The notes: generated by a model not told the origin, from the sequence alone. Shown: positions 1 through 9,166, numbered from the stretch's first letter. The stretch: DNA of 64,000 bases from Bacteroides faecalis (GCF_003865075.1 NZ_BHWB01000007.1:215351-279350), one strand, 5' to 3'. Translations and numbers: made by a program.

Positions 1-951
1 TGCATCCTTCAGAATATCTACACGTTCAATATCTTCCGGGTTTAAAGAACCGATAGCATTTCCGATCAGGTTTATTTTGTCGGGGCTGTTCAATTCTTCC
101 GTAGAGATATTAACACGCTCTTCAAGGATAATTCCATCCACCACCCATACCGGTTCTCTATTTCCCGTAATTGAAGAAGATCCTCTGATTCTGATTTTAG
201 GAGCTGCACCGGGAGTAGACGACATATTCATAACTGCCACACCTGGCAGACGTCCCTGCAACATCTTATCGACGGACATATACTCTCCACCCATCAGATC
301 AGATCCTTTGATAGAAAGAATAGAACTGGCAAGTTTACGCCTATCAATCTCCTGATAACCAGTAACTACTATCTCGTCCAGTAATTTAGCATCCGGCACC
401 AGTTGGAATGTTTGCTTTTTCTCCAAATTCAGTTTAGCAGTATTAATTTCCAATGTTTTCATACCGACAAAAGAGATGCGTACTATGGTATTGTCAGTTG
501 GGAGATCCAGAGAGAAATTACCATTCGGATCGGTCATCGTACCCACATTCTGGTCTTTATCCACTATCAGTATCGTTACTCCTGATACCTCATCTCCCAT
601 ATCATCGACCACCTTTCCTTCCAGTACACGTTTTTTCTGCTCTTTCCTTTTGATGACCACAATATCATTCTTTGTTGCATAAGTGAACCCCCTGGGCGAA
701 AGTACCCGATTCAACAATAAATTCCAAGGCTCATTGGTAGCCTTCACTGTTACTAATGAAACCCCGTCAAACATCTGCGAGTTGTAAAGCATATTAATTC
801 CTGCTTTTTCTTTGACCGCGTTCAAGAAAGTCTCCATTGTTACCTCTTTTAAATCAAGAGTCACCTTCCTCTCGTCAGAAGGAAGCGTCCATGCACTAAG
901 GATCATACTCAATGCAAACAGACATAACATACAAATCTTTTTTTTCTCCAT
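1..951 (-). CDS. SusC-like TonB-dependent outer-membrane receptor, N-terminal part (runs off the left edge)
   Basis: Reading leftward from ATG at 951, the frame stays open to base 1 (about 317 codons), so only the N-terminus is present. It starts with a signal peptide (MEKKKICMLCLFALSMIL), then an STN domain (about residues 30-95), a carboxypeptidase-D-like regulatory domain (VLEGKVVDDMGDEVSGVTI) and the start of the TonB plug (EIVVTGYQ, then VDKMLQGRLPGVAVM and IRGSSSITGNREPVWVVDG). This is the SusC/RagA architecture that imports oligosaccharides across the outer membrane. The STN domain, with fecR and an ECF sigma gene directly upstream on the same strand, marks the trans-envelope signalling subclass. 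The substrate cannot be told from this part. Confidence 0.93.
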   Translation of the reverse strand, partial: MEKKKICMLCLFALSMILSAWTLPSDERKVTLDLKEVTMETFLNAVKEKAGINMLYNSQMFDGVSLVTVKATNEPWNLLLNRVLSPRGFTYATKNDIVVIKRKEQKKRVLEGKVVDDMGDEVSGVTILIVDKDQNVGTMTDPNGNFSLDLPTDNTIVRISFVGMKTLEINTAKLNLEKKQTFQLVPDAKLLDEIVVTGYQEIDRRKLASSILSIKGSDLMGGEYMSVDKMLQGRLPGVAVMNMSSTPGAAPKIRIRGSSSITGNREPVWVVDGIILEERVNISTEELNSPDKINLIGNAIGSLNPEDIERVDILKDA

Positions 952-972
952 AACTACAATCCTAACTCAATA

Positions 973-2169
973 TTACTCATTCTTATAAATCAATATTCTT
1001 TTCCCATTTATCTTATAGTAGATGTCGCCGGTCAATTCTAAAGCATCAAGAAACGTGTTTATTGCCCTATATCGCTCTACACTGCCGCTATAAGCAATGT
1101 CGCGTAAATCCGGTGTTTCATAGTAAACTTGTATATCATACCATCGTTCGAATGTTTGCATAATCTCTCCCAAAGTGCGGTTGTTAAAGCTATAAACACC
1201 GTTCACCCAACCAACATATTCATCCACGTTTACCGAACGTTTGCTTAATTCACTCGCCGAGATAACCGCCTGCTCACCCGGCAAAAGAGTGATTGTTTTA
1301 TCTTCCGGAGTAGAAAAACTTACTTTCCCATGTACCAATGTAGTGTAGCAAACAGAAGCATCCCTATATGCGTTCACATTAAAAGCAGTTCCCAACACCG
1401 TAACTTCCCCCAAATGAGTCCGTACAACAAAAGGATGTTCTTCATCTTTCGTGACATCAAAATAAGCTTCCCCTTCGAGGATTACCATTCGACGTTTCCC
1501 TGCAAACTGTGTCGGATAGATCAACTTGGAACCTGCATTTAAATGAACCCTAGTCCCATCTGCAAGAACTACTGTATTTTCTCCTCCACGCGGTATCGCC
1601 AATTCATTTGATCTGATGGTTTTTTCTATGTTTTCTTTTATTTCCTGTTCCGTTGTAGCAGTTTGCTGATAGGTTAATACTCCTTCTTTATATTTCACCT
1701 TGACTCCATCGACTACTACATCTACTACCTTCTTCTCATGTATATCGATAGTATTTCCATCCGATAAAGTCAGCTGTGCTTGCTGTGTTCCGGGTTGAAT
1801 CAAAATTTCATTTTCTTCTTGGGGGAGTTTAGTTTCCGAGAGAAAAAAGGCTAAACCAATAGCTAGAATAACAATTGCAGCAGCTGAGTACCATGCAACC
1901 CGAAGTAATAAAGATTTGCGTGATTTTGTTTTCTTTGATTCTATCTTTTCAAGGAATGCCAAATAAGCTCTCTCCGAAGAATAATTCTGATATTCATCAA
2001 ATGCAGTTTTCAACGTTTCACTGTCTTGTAATTCCTCATAAACGTTCTGTAAATCAGGGCAATGAATCAGCCTTTTTTGGAATTCTTGTCGTTCCACTTC
2101 ATTAGCCTCTCCCAGCAAGATCTTTTTCACTAATGCAGCATCCTGATAAATATTCTCACTGTTTTTCAT
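973..2169 (-). CDS. FecR-family anti-sigma factor
   Basis: 398 residues. An N-terminal cytoplasmic segment (about 1-85) precedes one membrane helix (LLLRVAWYSAAAIVILAIGLAFFL, split here: about residues 87-110) and a periplasmic FecR domain holding the family pattern ELAIPRGGENTVVLADGT, then LNAGSKLIYPTQF and EGEAYFDV. The C-terminal DUF4974-type region (about 315-398, NRTLGEIMQTFERWYDIQVYY broken across motif) is usual in Bacteroidetes FecR proteins and is thought to contact the STN domain of the cognate receptor. It lies 21 bases before the receptor and 256 bases after the sigma gene, so it probably holds that sigma inactive until the receptor is occupied. Confidence 0.92.
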   Translation of the reverse strand: MKNSENIYQDAALVKKILLGEANEVERQEFQKRLIHCPDLQNVYEELQDSETLKTAFDEYQNYSSERAYLAFLEKIESKKTKSRKSLLLRVAWYSAAAIVILAIGLAFFLSETKLPQEENEILIQPGTQQAQLTLSDGNTIDIHEKKVVDVVVDGVKVKYKEGVLTYQQTATTEQEIKENIEKTIRSNELAIPRGGENTVVLADGTRVHLNAGSKLIYPTQFAGKRRMVILEGEAYFDVTKDEEHPFVVRTHLGEVTVLGTAFNVNAYRDASVCYTTLVHGKVSFSTPEDKTITLLPGEQAVISASELSKRSVNVDEYVGWVNGVYSFNNRTLGEIMQTFERWYDIQVYYETPDLRDIAYSGSVERYRAINTFLDALELTGDIYYKINGKRILIYKNE

Positions 2170-2425
2170 GTTATTATCCTTTTTTTATTTAAAATTAATC
2201 ATCATTTCTTTCTAATCGTTTATTATAAATATACACAGCAATCAAAAAGGGGTGACAAAAAGATGATATTTTTTCTAATAAATGAAAAAGAACAAAAACA
2301 TATTGCAGACAAAACATATCATTATGTCAGCAAAATATGCATATGACAAACAGTTATAGCCAAGAAGAGAAGTCTTAACTATTTAATATAAATGTAAACG
2401 AGTATCAATTTAACTTTTTAATATT

Positions 2426-2995
2426 TTAAAAGAATAAGCAAAGAAGAATAGAATAAAAAGAGTCTCCCAGCTTTTCCCTAAGAAATTTATAGCTGCGGCT
2501 CTTCTGTGTTTTGACGGTATTAATACTCACTCCCAAACGTTCTGCAATCTCGTCCCAAGTGTACCCTTCAATTCTCATCAAGATAATTCGACGCTGTTCA
2601 GCAGGAAGTTCTTCAATATGAACGTATAACTGACGGATGATTTCCTCTTTTACCGTCAATACATAAACCATATCTTCGTCTTGAGAATCTTCATCCTTGG
2701 CAAGAGAGTTTAAAATAGAATCATGGATTTGATTATTACGAATATACAATAAGGCATTATTATAACAGACTCGATAAAGATAATTGGTCAATTCTTTTAT
2801 ATCAGTGAAAGTACGCCTACTTTCCCATACAGAGATAAAAACATCCTGTACTAAATCTTCTACAGCATCCGGTACAGGTAATATTTTAGCAACATAAACG
2901 CATAAAGCAGCATAAAAACGATCATAAAAAACGCTCCATATCTTTTCATCCTTCCGATTCAACTCTGCTACTAAAATGCTGCTTTTGTCTTTCAT
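2426..2995 (-). CDS. ECF-type RNA polymerase sigma factor (RpoE-like, Bacteroidetes FecI group)
   Basis: 189 residues with sigma region 2 (DAVEDLVQDVFISVWE, about residues 42-57) and region 4 (LPAEQRRIILMRIEGYTWDE followed by IAERLGVSINTVKTQKSRS, about 125-165). It lacks regions 1 and 3, as expected for ECF sigmas. The next genes on the strand are fecR and a SusC-like receptor, so it likely drives that uptake locus. A TATATTTG promoter box sits about 90 bases upstream of the ATG. The last residues (SILLCLFF) are unusually hydrophobic for a soluble sigma factor; this could be just the natural end. Confidence 0.93.
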   Translation of the reverse strand: MKDKSSILVAELNRKDEKIWSVFYDRFYAALCVYVAKILPVPDAVEDLVQDVFISVWESRRTFTDIKELTNYLYRVCYNNALLYIRNNQIHDSILNSLAKDEDSQDEDMVYVLTVKEEIIRQLYVHIEELPAEQRRIILMRIEGYTWDEIAERLGVSINTVKTQKSRSYKFLREKLGDSFYSILLCLFF

Positions 2996-3083
2996 ATTGC
3001 TTTGCTATTCTCCTCTAATAAAATGTTCTCCTCTAATAAAAAAGGATATCTATCGCCCGGAAACTGCTTTCGCGACTTCGAAT

Positions 3084-3110
3084 GCAAATATATTGTTTTT
3101 TCTTTAAACA
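3084..3110 (-). promoter_or_regulatory. putative promoter of the ECF sigma gene
   Basis: On the minus strand TATATTTG (3091 to 3084) matches the Bacteroides -7 consensus TAnnTTTG, with a TTT-containing -33-like element about 17 to 20 bases upstream. It is correctly oriented for the sigma gene that starts at 2995. Confidence 0.5.
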
Positions 3111-3250
3111 TCAGTTAAGCTATTTTAAATAGAACAGAAAATCTACTCTACACATAAAGATGAAAAAGTTTTTTTTCCGTCACTCATCACACTCCTATAC
3201 ATAAATAGCTGAATGAAAGCACTTAATAGCGTGATGATAAGGTGTGACGA

Positions 3251-3279
3251 CAGGTGATGGAAACAATTTCCATCACCTG
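3251..3279. repeat. perfect 13-bp inverted repeat
   Basis: CAGGTGATGGAAA and its exact complement are separated by three bases. Similar GTGATGA/TCATCAC words are scattered over 3178-3250. There is no T-run on the plus side (A-run instead), while on the minus strand the T-run precedes the stem, so it is not an ordinary intrinsic terminator in either direction. It may be an operator or a cruciform. Its role is unknown. Confidence 0.6.
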
Positions 3280-3302
3280 GCAAAAAAAATCTAAAAACTT
3301 TT

Positions 3303-3446
3303 GAAACCGGTAGATTCATCCTTTGGAACCAAAAGTTTCATACAAGTGAAACTAAAGGTTTCAAAGCGTGGAACTAAAAGTTTCAAGGCTTGAAACCAAT
3401 AGTTTCACCGCTTGAAACCGGTAGTTTATACGCTCGAAAACAGGAA
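3303..3446. repeat. 22-bp tandem array A (GAAAC-N5-GTTTC palindromic core)
   Basis: Seven imperfect units begin at 3303, 3325, 3348, 3370, 3392, 3414 and 3436, so the spacing is 22 bases with one 23. The middle units carry a small inverted repeat, for example TGAAACCAATAGTTTCA, plus a 5-base linker. Where the left arm changes to GGAAC, pairing with GTTTC is kept as a G-T wobble. There are no unique spacers, so it is not a CRISPR. It lies in the divergent gap between the ECF sigma gene and mnmG. Confidence 0.85.
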
Positions 3447-3620
3447 CAGATATATACCATACGTTTATTGTCTCTTTACCTTGATTTCTTTGACATAATA
3501 GAACAGCTTTTATTCGTATAAAAAGACCCGCATTATTGAATAAAAGATCCATAATACCTCCAAACCAAAGACAATCGATAAACACTTTAAAGAAAATACT
3601 AACGAATAGGAAAGGACTAA

Positions 3621-3886
3621 AAACAAAAAAAGAGCGAATAATTCCGCCCCACCTTTAAAGAATCCCCCATAAATGGGATTCTTTTTTTCTGCATCTTCAC
3701 TTTACTTGTTACCTGAAAAACTACTCTTTTACTCAAAATACCTAATAAAAACTACCTTGCTACCTAAAAACTAATCTTAAATCTAATCCTTAATTTTATA
3801 AACTAATACTTAATACCTTTTTCACCTTTTCTAATACCTAAAAATTCTTTAAACTAAAACTAAACTATAGAGTAGTTTCACAACTA
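3621..3886 (-). ncRNA. candidate small RNA with nearly G-free complement
   Basis: A minus-strand TAACTTTG box (3899 to 3892) points leftward into about 265 bases without a usable reading frame, ending at two hairpin and T-run structures (3657-3684, and an AT-rich hairpin before the T-run at 3622-3630). Within it, 3869-3878 and 3718-3727 are perfect 10-base complements that could close a long rod. The interval 3715-3870 has almost no G on the plus strand, hence almost no C in this RNA. A rod-like RNA of this kind could be a 6S-type or other regulatory RNA, but I do not recognise a conserved core. Confidence 0.4.
3657..3688 (+). terminator. intrinsic terminator-like hairpin
   Basis: AAAGAATCCC (3657-3666) pairs with GGGATTCTTT (3675-3684) across an 8-base loop and is followed by a T-run on the plus strand. 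No plus-strand gene lies directly upstream, so it may instead be part of the minus-strand candidate RNA described for this interval. Confidence 0.5.
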
Positions 3887-4301
3887 CGCTGCAAAGTTAC
3901 GTCGGATTTGGAAAAATGCAATAGTTCCTATTCTAAAAAACAGTTAATAGCTTATTTTATTGACTTATATCAAGAGAAAAGGAGAAGATTAAGTGCAAAA
4001 TGACTTTTACCTTTCTTTTTTACTCTCTTTTCTAAAAATGGGGTTCACCAATTTTCTATTTACACTTAAAATCCGATCCTGTTCGAAGTAACAAAAAGAC
4101 AGTAATAACGACGATTCAAAATCATAAATTCAAAATATTACCGATTAGAAAGTAAATATCACCCACAATTTATTCCAAGTAAAACGACATTCTGCATATT
4201 TCTAATTTAAAATTAAAGAGATTTTTTTATTCTCTCCGACACCTAGCCGCAATTTTTGGAAGCAAAAACGGGCAGCGGATACAACTCTCGCAACTTTTCC
4301 G

Positions 4302-4309
4302 TAACTTTG
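4302..4309 (+). promoter_or_regulatory. putative mnmG promoter (-7 box)
   Basis: TAACTTTG matches TAnnTTTG and lies 27 bases before the mnmG start codon. A clear -33 TTG element is not visible at the expected distance, so this rests on the -7 box and its position. Confidence 0.5.
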
Positions 4310-4335
4310 CAGCGTTAGATAATAAATAAGATAGA

Positions 4336-6222
4336 ATGGATTTTAAGTACGACGTTATTGTAATTGGTGCCGGACATGCTGGTTGCGAAGCAGCAGCTGC
4401 CGCTGCAAATCTTGGTTCCAAAACTTGTCTCATCACAATGGACATGAACAAGATTGGCCAGATGAGTTGCAACCCGGCCGTAGGAGGAATCGCCAAGGGA
4501 CAAATAGTACGCGAAATAGATGCACTCGGCGGACAGATGGGATTAGTGACTGACGAAACCGCCATTCAGTTCAGAATCTTGAACCGTTCGAAAGGACCTG
4601 CCATGTGGAGCCCGCGTGCTCAATGCGACCGCGCCAAATTCATTTGGTCCTGGCGTGAGAAACTTGAAAACACTCCCAACCTTCATATCTGGCAAGATAC
4701 AGTATGCGAACTTCTCGTTAAAAATGGAGAAGTCACCGGATTAGTTACAGCCTGGGGCGTTACCTTCAAAGCCAAATGCATAGTACTTACAGCAGGAACT
4801 TTCCTAAACGGTCTTATGCACATCGGTCGCCACAAACTTCCAGGAGGAAGAATGGCCGAACCGGCTTCTTACCAACTTACCGAATCCATCGCTCGTCATG
4901 GTATTGATTATGGTAGAATGAAAACCGGTACGCCGGTACGTATTGATGCTCGCAGCGTTCATTTTGATCAAATGGAAACACAGGAAGGAGAAGCTGACTT
5001 CCACAAGTTTTCATTCATGAATACCAGTGTCAGCCATTTAAAACAACTGCAATGCTGGACGTGTTATACCAATGAAGAGGTACACCACATTCTTCGTGAA
5101 GGATTACCGGATTCTCCTCTATTCAACGGACAAATACAAAGTATCGGTCCACGCTATTGCCCGAGTATAGAAACCAAAATCGTTACTTTCCCGGATAAAA
5201 ACCAGCACCAATTGTTTCTGGAACCGGAAGGGGAAACTACACAAGAGTTATATCTCAACGGCTTCTCTTCTTCCCTCCCAATGGATATACAGATCGCCGC
5301 ACTAAAAAAGATTCCGGCTTTCAAAGATTTAGTAATCTACCGACCGGGATATGCCATCGAATATGATTACTTCGATCCTACCCAACTAAAACATTCGTTG
5401 GAATCGAAGATTATTAAGAATCTATTCTTTGCCGGACAAGTGAACGGAACTACCGGTTACGAAGAAGCAGGCGGACAAGGAATAATTGCCGGTATCAATG
5501 CCCACATCAATTGCAATGGTGGAGAACCTTTCACACTTGCACGTGACGAAGCTTATATTGGCGTATTGATCGATGATCTTGTAACCAAAGGTGTAGACGA
5601 GCCTTACCGTATGTTTACCTCGCGAGCAGAATATCGAATCCTTCTTCGCATGGACGATGCAGATATGAGACTTACCGAACGGGCATATAAACTAGGATTA
5701 GTCAAAGAAGACCGCTACCAGCTGCTCAAGAGTAAAAAAGAAGCTGTAGATCAAATCATAGCCTTCACGCATAGTTATTCGATGAAACCGGCATTAATTA
5801 ATGATGGACTCGAAAAGATAGGAACAACTCCCCTACGCCAAGGATGCAAGCTGATCGAAATTCTAAACCGTCCGCAAGTAACAATAGAAAACATAGCACA
5901 ATATGTTCCTGCATTCCAAAAAGAACTGGATAGAGTAACAGCATCGGATACGGATCGTAAAGAAGAAATCCTTGAAGCTGCTGAGATATTAATAAAATAT
6001 CAAGGTTACATCGATAGGGAACGTATGATTGCAGAAAAGCTTGCCCGTCTGGATAGTATAAAAATCAAGGGCAAATTCGACTACGCTTCTATCCAATCTC
6101 TATCTACGGAAGCCCGTCAAAAACTGGCAAAAATAGATCCGGAAACAATTGCCCAAGCAAGCAGAATTCCAGGAGTATCGCCAAGCGATATCAACGTATT
6201 ACTAGTACTTTCAGGACGATAA
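4336..6222 (+). CDS. mnmG: tRNA uridine-5-carboxymethylaminomethyl(34) synthesis enzyme MnmG (GidA)
   Basis: 628 residues, the usual length. The FAD dinucleotide fold is at the N-terminus (VIVIGAGHAGCEAAAAAANL, residues 9-28), followed by MSCNPAVGGIAKGQIVREID and the family block RILNRSKGPAMWSPRAQCDR. A second conserved block (GQVNGTTGYEEAGGQGIIAG) is near residue 375. With MnmE it adds the carboxymethylaminomethyl group to U34 of tRNAs reading split codon boxes. It starts 27 bases after a good -7 box. apt follows after 50 bases and may share the transcript. Confidence 0.97.
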   Translation: MDFKYDVIVIGAGHAGCEAAAAAANLGSKTCLITMDMNKIGQMSCNPAVGGIAKGQIVREIDALGGQMGLVTDETAIQFRILNRSKGPAMWSPRAQCDRAKFIWSWREKLENTPNLHIWQDTVCELLVKNGEVTGLVTAWGVTFKAKCIVLTAGTFLNGLMHIGRHKLPGGRMAEPASYQLTESIARHGIDYGRMKTGTPVRIDARSVHFDQMETQEGEADFHKFSFMNTSVSHLKQLQCWTCYTNEEVHHILREGLPDSPLFNGQIQSIGPRYCPSIETKIVTFPDKNQHQLFLEPEGETTQELYLNGFSSSLPMDIQIAALKKIPAFKDLVIYRPGYAIEYDYFDPTQLKHSLESKIIKNLFFAGQVNGTTGYEEAGGQGIIAGINAHINCNGGEPFTLARDEAYIGVLIDDLVTKGVDEPYRMFTSRAEYRILLRMDDADMRLTERAYKLGLVKEDRYQLLKSKKEAVDQIIAFTHSYSMKPALINDGLEKIGTTPLRQGCKLIEILNRPQVTIENIAQYVPAFQKELDRVTASDTDRKEEILEAAEILIKYQGYIDRERMIAEKLARLDSIKIKGKFDYASIQSLSTEARQKLAKIDPETIAQASRIPGVSPSDINVLLVLSGR

Positions 6223-6272
6223 GCGGCAACGTTTCACGTGAAACAAAAGAATTAAAGAAACGATATAAAGCA

Positions 6273-6803
6273 ATGATTATGAGCAAAGAAACGCTAATCA
6301 AAAGTATTCGTGAAATACCAGATTTCCCTATTCCGGGAATCTTGTTCTATGATGTAACCACCCTGTTTAAAGACCCTTGGTGTTTGCAAGAGTTATCCAA
6401 TATCATGTTTGATATGTATAAGGATAAAGGTATTACTAAAGTAGTAGGTATAGAATCAAGAGGATTCATTATGGGGCCTATACTAGCTACCCGCTTAAAT
6501 GCAGGATTTGTTCCAATTCGCAAGCCGGGAAAACTTCCAGCAGAAACTCTTGAAGAAAGCTACGATAAAGAATACGGCAAAGACACTGTACAAATCCACA
6601 AAGACGCAATCGACGAGAACGACATAATCCTTTTGCACGACGACTTATTAGCAACAGGAGGAACTATGAAAGCAGCTTGCGCGCTTGTGAAAAAGTTAAA
6701 GCCTAAAAAAGTATATGTAAACTTCATCGTCGAACTAAAAGATTTGAATGGTATCTCAATGTTCGGAGATGATGTAGAAGTAGAATCAGTATTGTCATTA
6801 TAA
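6273..6803 (+). CDS. apt: adenine phosphoribosyltransferase
   Basis: 176 residues, the normal length for the family. It carries the PRTase core VVGIESRGFIMGP (near residue 57), the flexible loop around PIRKPGKLPAETLEESY, and the PRPP-binding motif ILLHDDLLATGGTMKAA near residues 118-134. It salvages adenine with PRPP to AMP in the cytoplasm. Two in-frame ATGs (6273 and 6279) are available; either gives the same core. The gene is followed by a strong intrinsic terminator at 6824-6852. Confidence 0.95.
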   Translation: MIMSKETLIKSIREIPDFPIPGILFYDVTTLFKDPWCLQELSNIMFDMYKDKGITKVVGIESRGFIMGPILATRLNAGFVPIRKPGKLPAETLEESYDKEYGKDTVQIHKDAIDENDIILLHDDLLATGGTMKAACALVKKLKPKKVYVNFIVELKDLNGISMFGDDVEVESVLSL

Positions 6804-6821
6804 ACTTATTGATTATATTTG
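6792..6821 (+). promoter_or_regulatory. putative uvrC promoter
   Basis: TTG at 6792-6794 and TATATTTG at 6814-6821 are 19 bases apart, matching the Bacteroides -33/-7 arrangement. The start point would fall inside or just before the apt terminator hairpin, 50 bases upstream of uvrC. Confidence 0.55.
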
Positions 6822-6823
6822 CA

Positions 6824-6852
6824 GGGCGTAGCTGTATAGCTACGCCCTTTTT
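6824..6852 (+). terminator. intrinsic terminator after apt
   Basis: GGGCGTAGCT (6824-6833) and AGCTACGCCC (6838-6847) form a perfect 10-base stem around a GTAT loop, followed by five T residues. Confidence 0.85.
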
Positions 6853-6878
6853 ATTTCAGTTCTTCATCTCTAAAGATT

Positions 6879-8711
6879 ATGAATACAGATTCAGTAAACC
6901 CAACCAGCGAATACCTGAAAGGTATTGTGGCAAATCTTCCGGAAAAGCCAGGTATTTACCAGTATCTAAATACCGAAGGTATCATTATATACGTTGGAAA
7001 GGCCAAAAACTTAAAGAAAAGAGTCTATTCGTATTTTAGCAAAGAACACGAACCGGGTAAGACTCGTGTATTGGTCAGCAAAATCGCCGATATCCGCTAT
7101 ATCGTTGTCAATTCGGAAGAAGATGCACTATTATTGGAGAATAACTTGATAAAGAAGTATAAACCCCGCTACAATGTACTATTGAAGGATGATAAAACTT
7201 ATCCCTCAATATGTGTACAAAATGAGTATTTTCCCAGAGTTTTCAAAACAAGAAAGATTATCAGAAATGGTTCGTCCTATTATGGCCCATACAGCCATAT
7301 CCCTTCCATGTATGCTCTACTCGATTTGATAAAGCACCTATATCCATTACGCACCTGTAATCTAAATCTTACCCCTGAAAATATTCGGGCTGGTAAATTC
7401 AATGTCTGCTTGGAGTATCACATTAAAAATTGTGCAGGACCTTGCGTTGGACTACAATCACAGGATGAGTATCTAAAGAATATCGATGAAATCAAGGAGA
7501 TATTAAAGGGAAATACTCAGGATATTAGTCGTATGCTGCTAGAAAAAATGCAAGAACTGGCAAGTGAGATGAAGTTTGAAGAGGCACAAAAGATGAAGGA
7601 GAAATACCTTTTGATAGAAAATTATCGCTCGAAATCTGAAGTGGTTAGCTCTGTTCTGCATAATATCGATGTCTTTTCCATTGAAGAAGATGAATCCAAT
7701 TCAGCCTTCATAAATTATCTACATATCACAAATGGTGCCATTAATCAGGCATTTACTTTCGAATATAAAAAGAAACTGAACGAGACAAAAGAGGAGCTAC
7801 TAACACTCGGTATCATTGAGATGCGGGAACGCTATAAAAGCCTGTCTCGAGAAATCATTGTTCCATTTGAATTGGATATGGAGCTGAATAACGTTAACTT
7901 TACCGTCCCTCAGCGCGGAGATAAAAAGAAACTATTAGAACTTTCGATTTTGAACGTAAAGCAATATAAAGCTGACCGTATGAAGCAAGCGGAGAAGCTC
8001 AATCCGGAACAGCGAAGCATGCGCTTAATGAAGGAAATACAGCAAGAACTACATTTAGATAGATTACCCATGCAAATTGAATGCTTTGATAACTCCAATA
8101 TACAAGGTTCGGACGCTGTAGCGGCATGTGTTGTATTCAAAAAAGCCAAACCATCAAAGAAAGATTACCGTAAATACAATATAAAAACTGTAATGGGACC
8201 TGATGATTATGCTTCAATGAAAGAGGTAGTAAGAAGACGTTATCAACGTGCCATTGATGAGCAATCACCGCTTCCGGACCTGATTATTACCGATGGTGGT
8301 AAAGGCCAAATGGAGGTTGTCAGAGAGGTTATTGAAGATGAATTAAAGTTGAATATACCTATCGCCGGACTAGCTAAAGATAATCGTCACCGTACTTCAG
8401 AACTATTGTTTGGATTTCCACCACAAACCATCGGAATCAAACAGCATAGTCCCCTATTCCGTCTACTCACCCAAATACAAGATGAAGTACACCGTTTTGC
8501 TATTACTTTCCATCGGGATAAACGCAGTAAACGACAAGTAGCCTCTGCATTAGATACCATTAAAGGTATCGGTGACAAGACAAAAACAGCTTTATTGAAA
8601 GAATTTAAAAGTGTAAAAAGAATAAAAGAAGCGTCATTAGAAGATATATCTGCAATCATCGGTGAAGCAAAGGCCAAAATCGTAAAGGAGGGATTAAACC
8701 AGAATATTTAG
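6879..8711 (+). CDS. uvrC: excinuclease ABC subunit C
   Basis: 610 residues. The N-terminal GIY-YIG nuclease domain (PGIYQYLNTEGIIIYVGKAK, about 23-42) makes the 3' incision; a UVR segment (MKFEEAQKMKEKY) sits near residue 235; the RNase H-like 5' incision domain is around IECFDNSNIQGSDAVAACVV and LIITDGGKGQ; the C-terminal helix-hairpin-helix is DTIKGIGDKTKTALLKEF. This is full-length UvrC for nucleotide excision repair. It stands alone with its own promoter, unlinked to uvrA or uvrB here. Confidence 0.97.
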   Translation: MNTDSVNPTSEYLKGIVANLPEKPGIYQYLNTEGIIIYVGKAKNLKKRVYSYFSKEHEPGKTRVLVSKIADIRYIVVNSEEDALLLENNLIKKYKPRYNVLLKDDKTYPSICVQNEYFPRVFKTRKIIRNGSSYYGPYSHIPSMYALLDLIKHLYPLRTCNLNLTPENIRAGKFNVCLEYHIKNCAGPCVGLQSQDEYLKNIDEIKEILKGNTQDISRMLLEKMQELASEMKFEEAQKMKEKYLLIENYRSKSEVVSSVLHNIDVFSIEEDESNSAFINYLHITNGAINQAFTFEYKKKLNETKEELLTLGIIEMRERYKSLSREIIVPFELDMELNNVNFTVPQRGDKKKLLELSILNVKQYKADRMKQAEKLNPEQRSMRLMKEIQQELHLDRLPMQIECFDNSNIQGSDAVAACVVFKKAKPSKKDYRKYNIKTVMGPDDYASMKEVVRRRYQRAIDEQSPLPDLIITDGGKGQMEVVREVIEDELKLNIPIAGLAKDNRHRTSELLFGFPPQTIGIKQHSPLFRLLTQIQDEVHRFAITFHRDKRSKRQVASALDTIKGIGDKTKTALLKEFKSVKRIKEASLEDISAIIGEAKAKIVKEGLNQNI

Positions 8712-8966
8712 TATCTGAAATACTTTTTGTATATAAACGGGTAAAGTACTATCATATCTCGATCCAATGGTTCTGCTTTTCAATATTAAGAACAATAGCA
8801 AGAACTAGACTCCAGTAAATAGAGTTTATTCTCTATATAGGATAGTAATTAACTTAAAAAAACTTTCTTAATTTGCTTAACCAGAGGCTTACGCTGACAG
8901 AGATATTGAGTGTGCCAAAACTAAGATGCCCACTCTAAAAAGTTTTAGATTGCAATTAACAAGTAT

Positions 8967-9014
8967 AAAAGAGCTATATCAAACTCGATTTTTGAGTAAT
9001 GATACGGCTCTTTT
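8967..9014. terminator. bidirectional terminator-like hairpin
   Basis: AAAAGAGC (8967-8974) pairs with GCTCTTTT (9007-9014), with an inner ACTC/GAGT stem inside. The A/T-flanked stem could terminate in either direction. It is 255 bases downstream of uvrC. Confidence 0.5.
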
Positions 9015-9158
9015 CATTGCTGATAAGGGTGGCCAAGTTTCAGATTAAAAGTCCTCTTTCTCTAAAATTGAGTTTTAAATTCATCCTCTTTAAATCTTCA
9101 AACAAATATAACGAGAATAATATTTCCTCTATTCCATCATTTTATCTGCCGAATTTCG

Positions 9159-9166
9159 TAAATTTG
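9159..9166 (+). promoter_or_regulatory. putative dtd promoter (-7 box)
   Basis: TAAATTTG matches TAnnTTTG, 27 bases before the chosen dtd start, and supports starting dtd at 9194 rather than further upstream. Confidence 0.5.

Larger units (their letters stand above)
2996..4335. other. 1.3-kb noncoding divergent interval
   Basis: No convincing protein gene lies here. It holds the ECF sigma promoter, a 13-bp inverted repeat, tandem array A, the candidate minus-strand RNA, and an AT-rich stretch (3900-4260) in which I see nothing beyond low-complexity sequence. A possible 74-codon frame at 3361-3585 (minus) overlaps the array, has no family resemblance and is not credible. Confidence 0.7.

Noticed and set aside
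3303..3446. CRISPR array
   Set aside because: The linkers between cores are about 5 bases and themselves repeated; there are no unique spacers and no cas genes.
3361..3585. 74-codon gene on the minus strand
   Set aside because: It overlaps the tandem array, has no family resemblance and no ribosome site.
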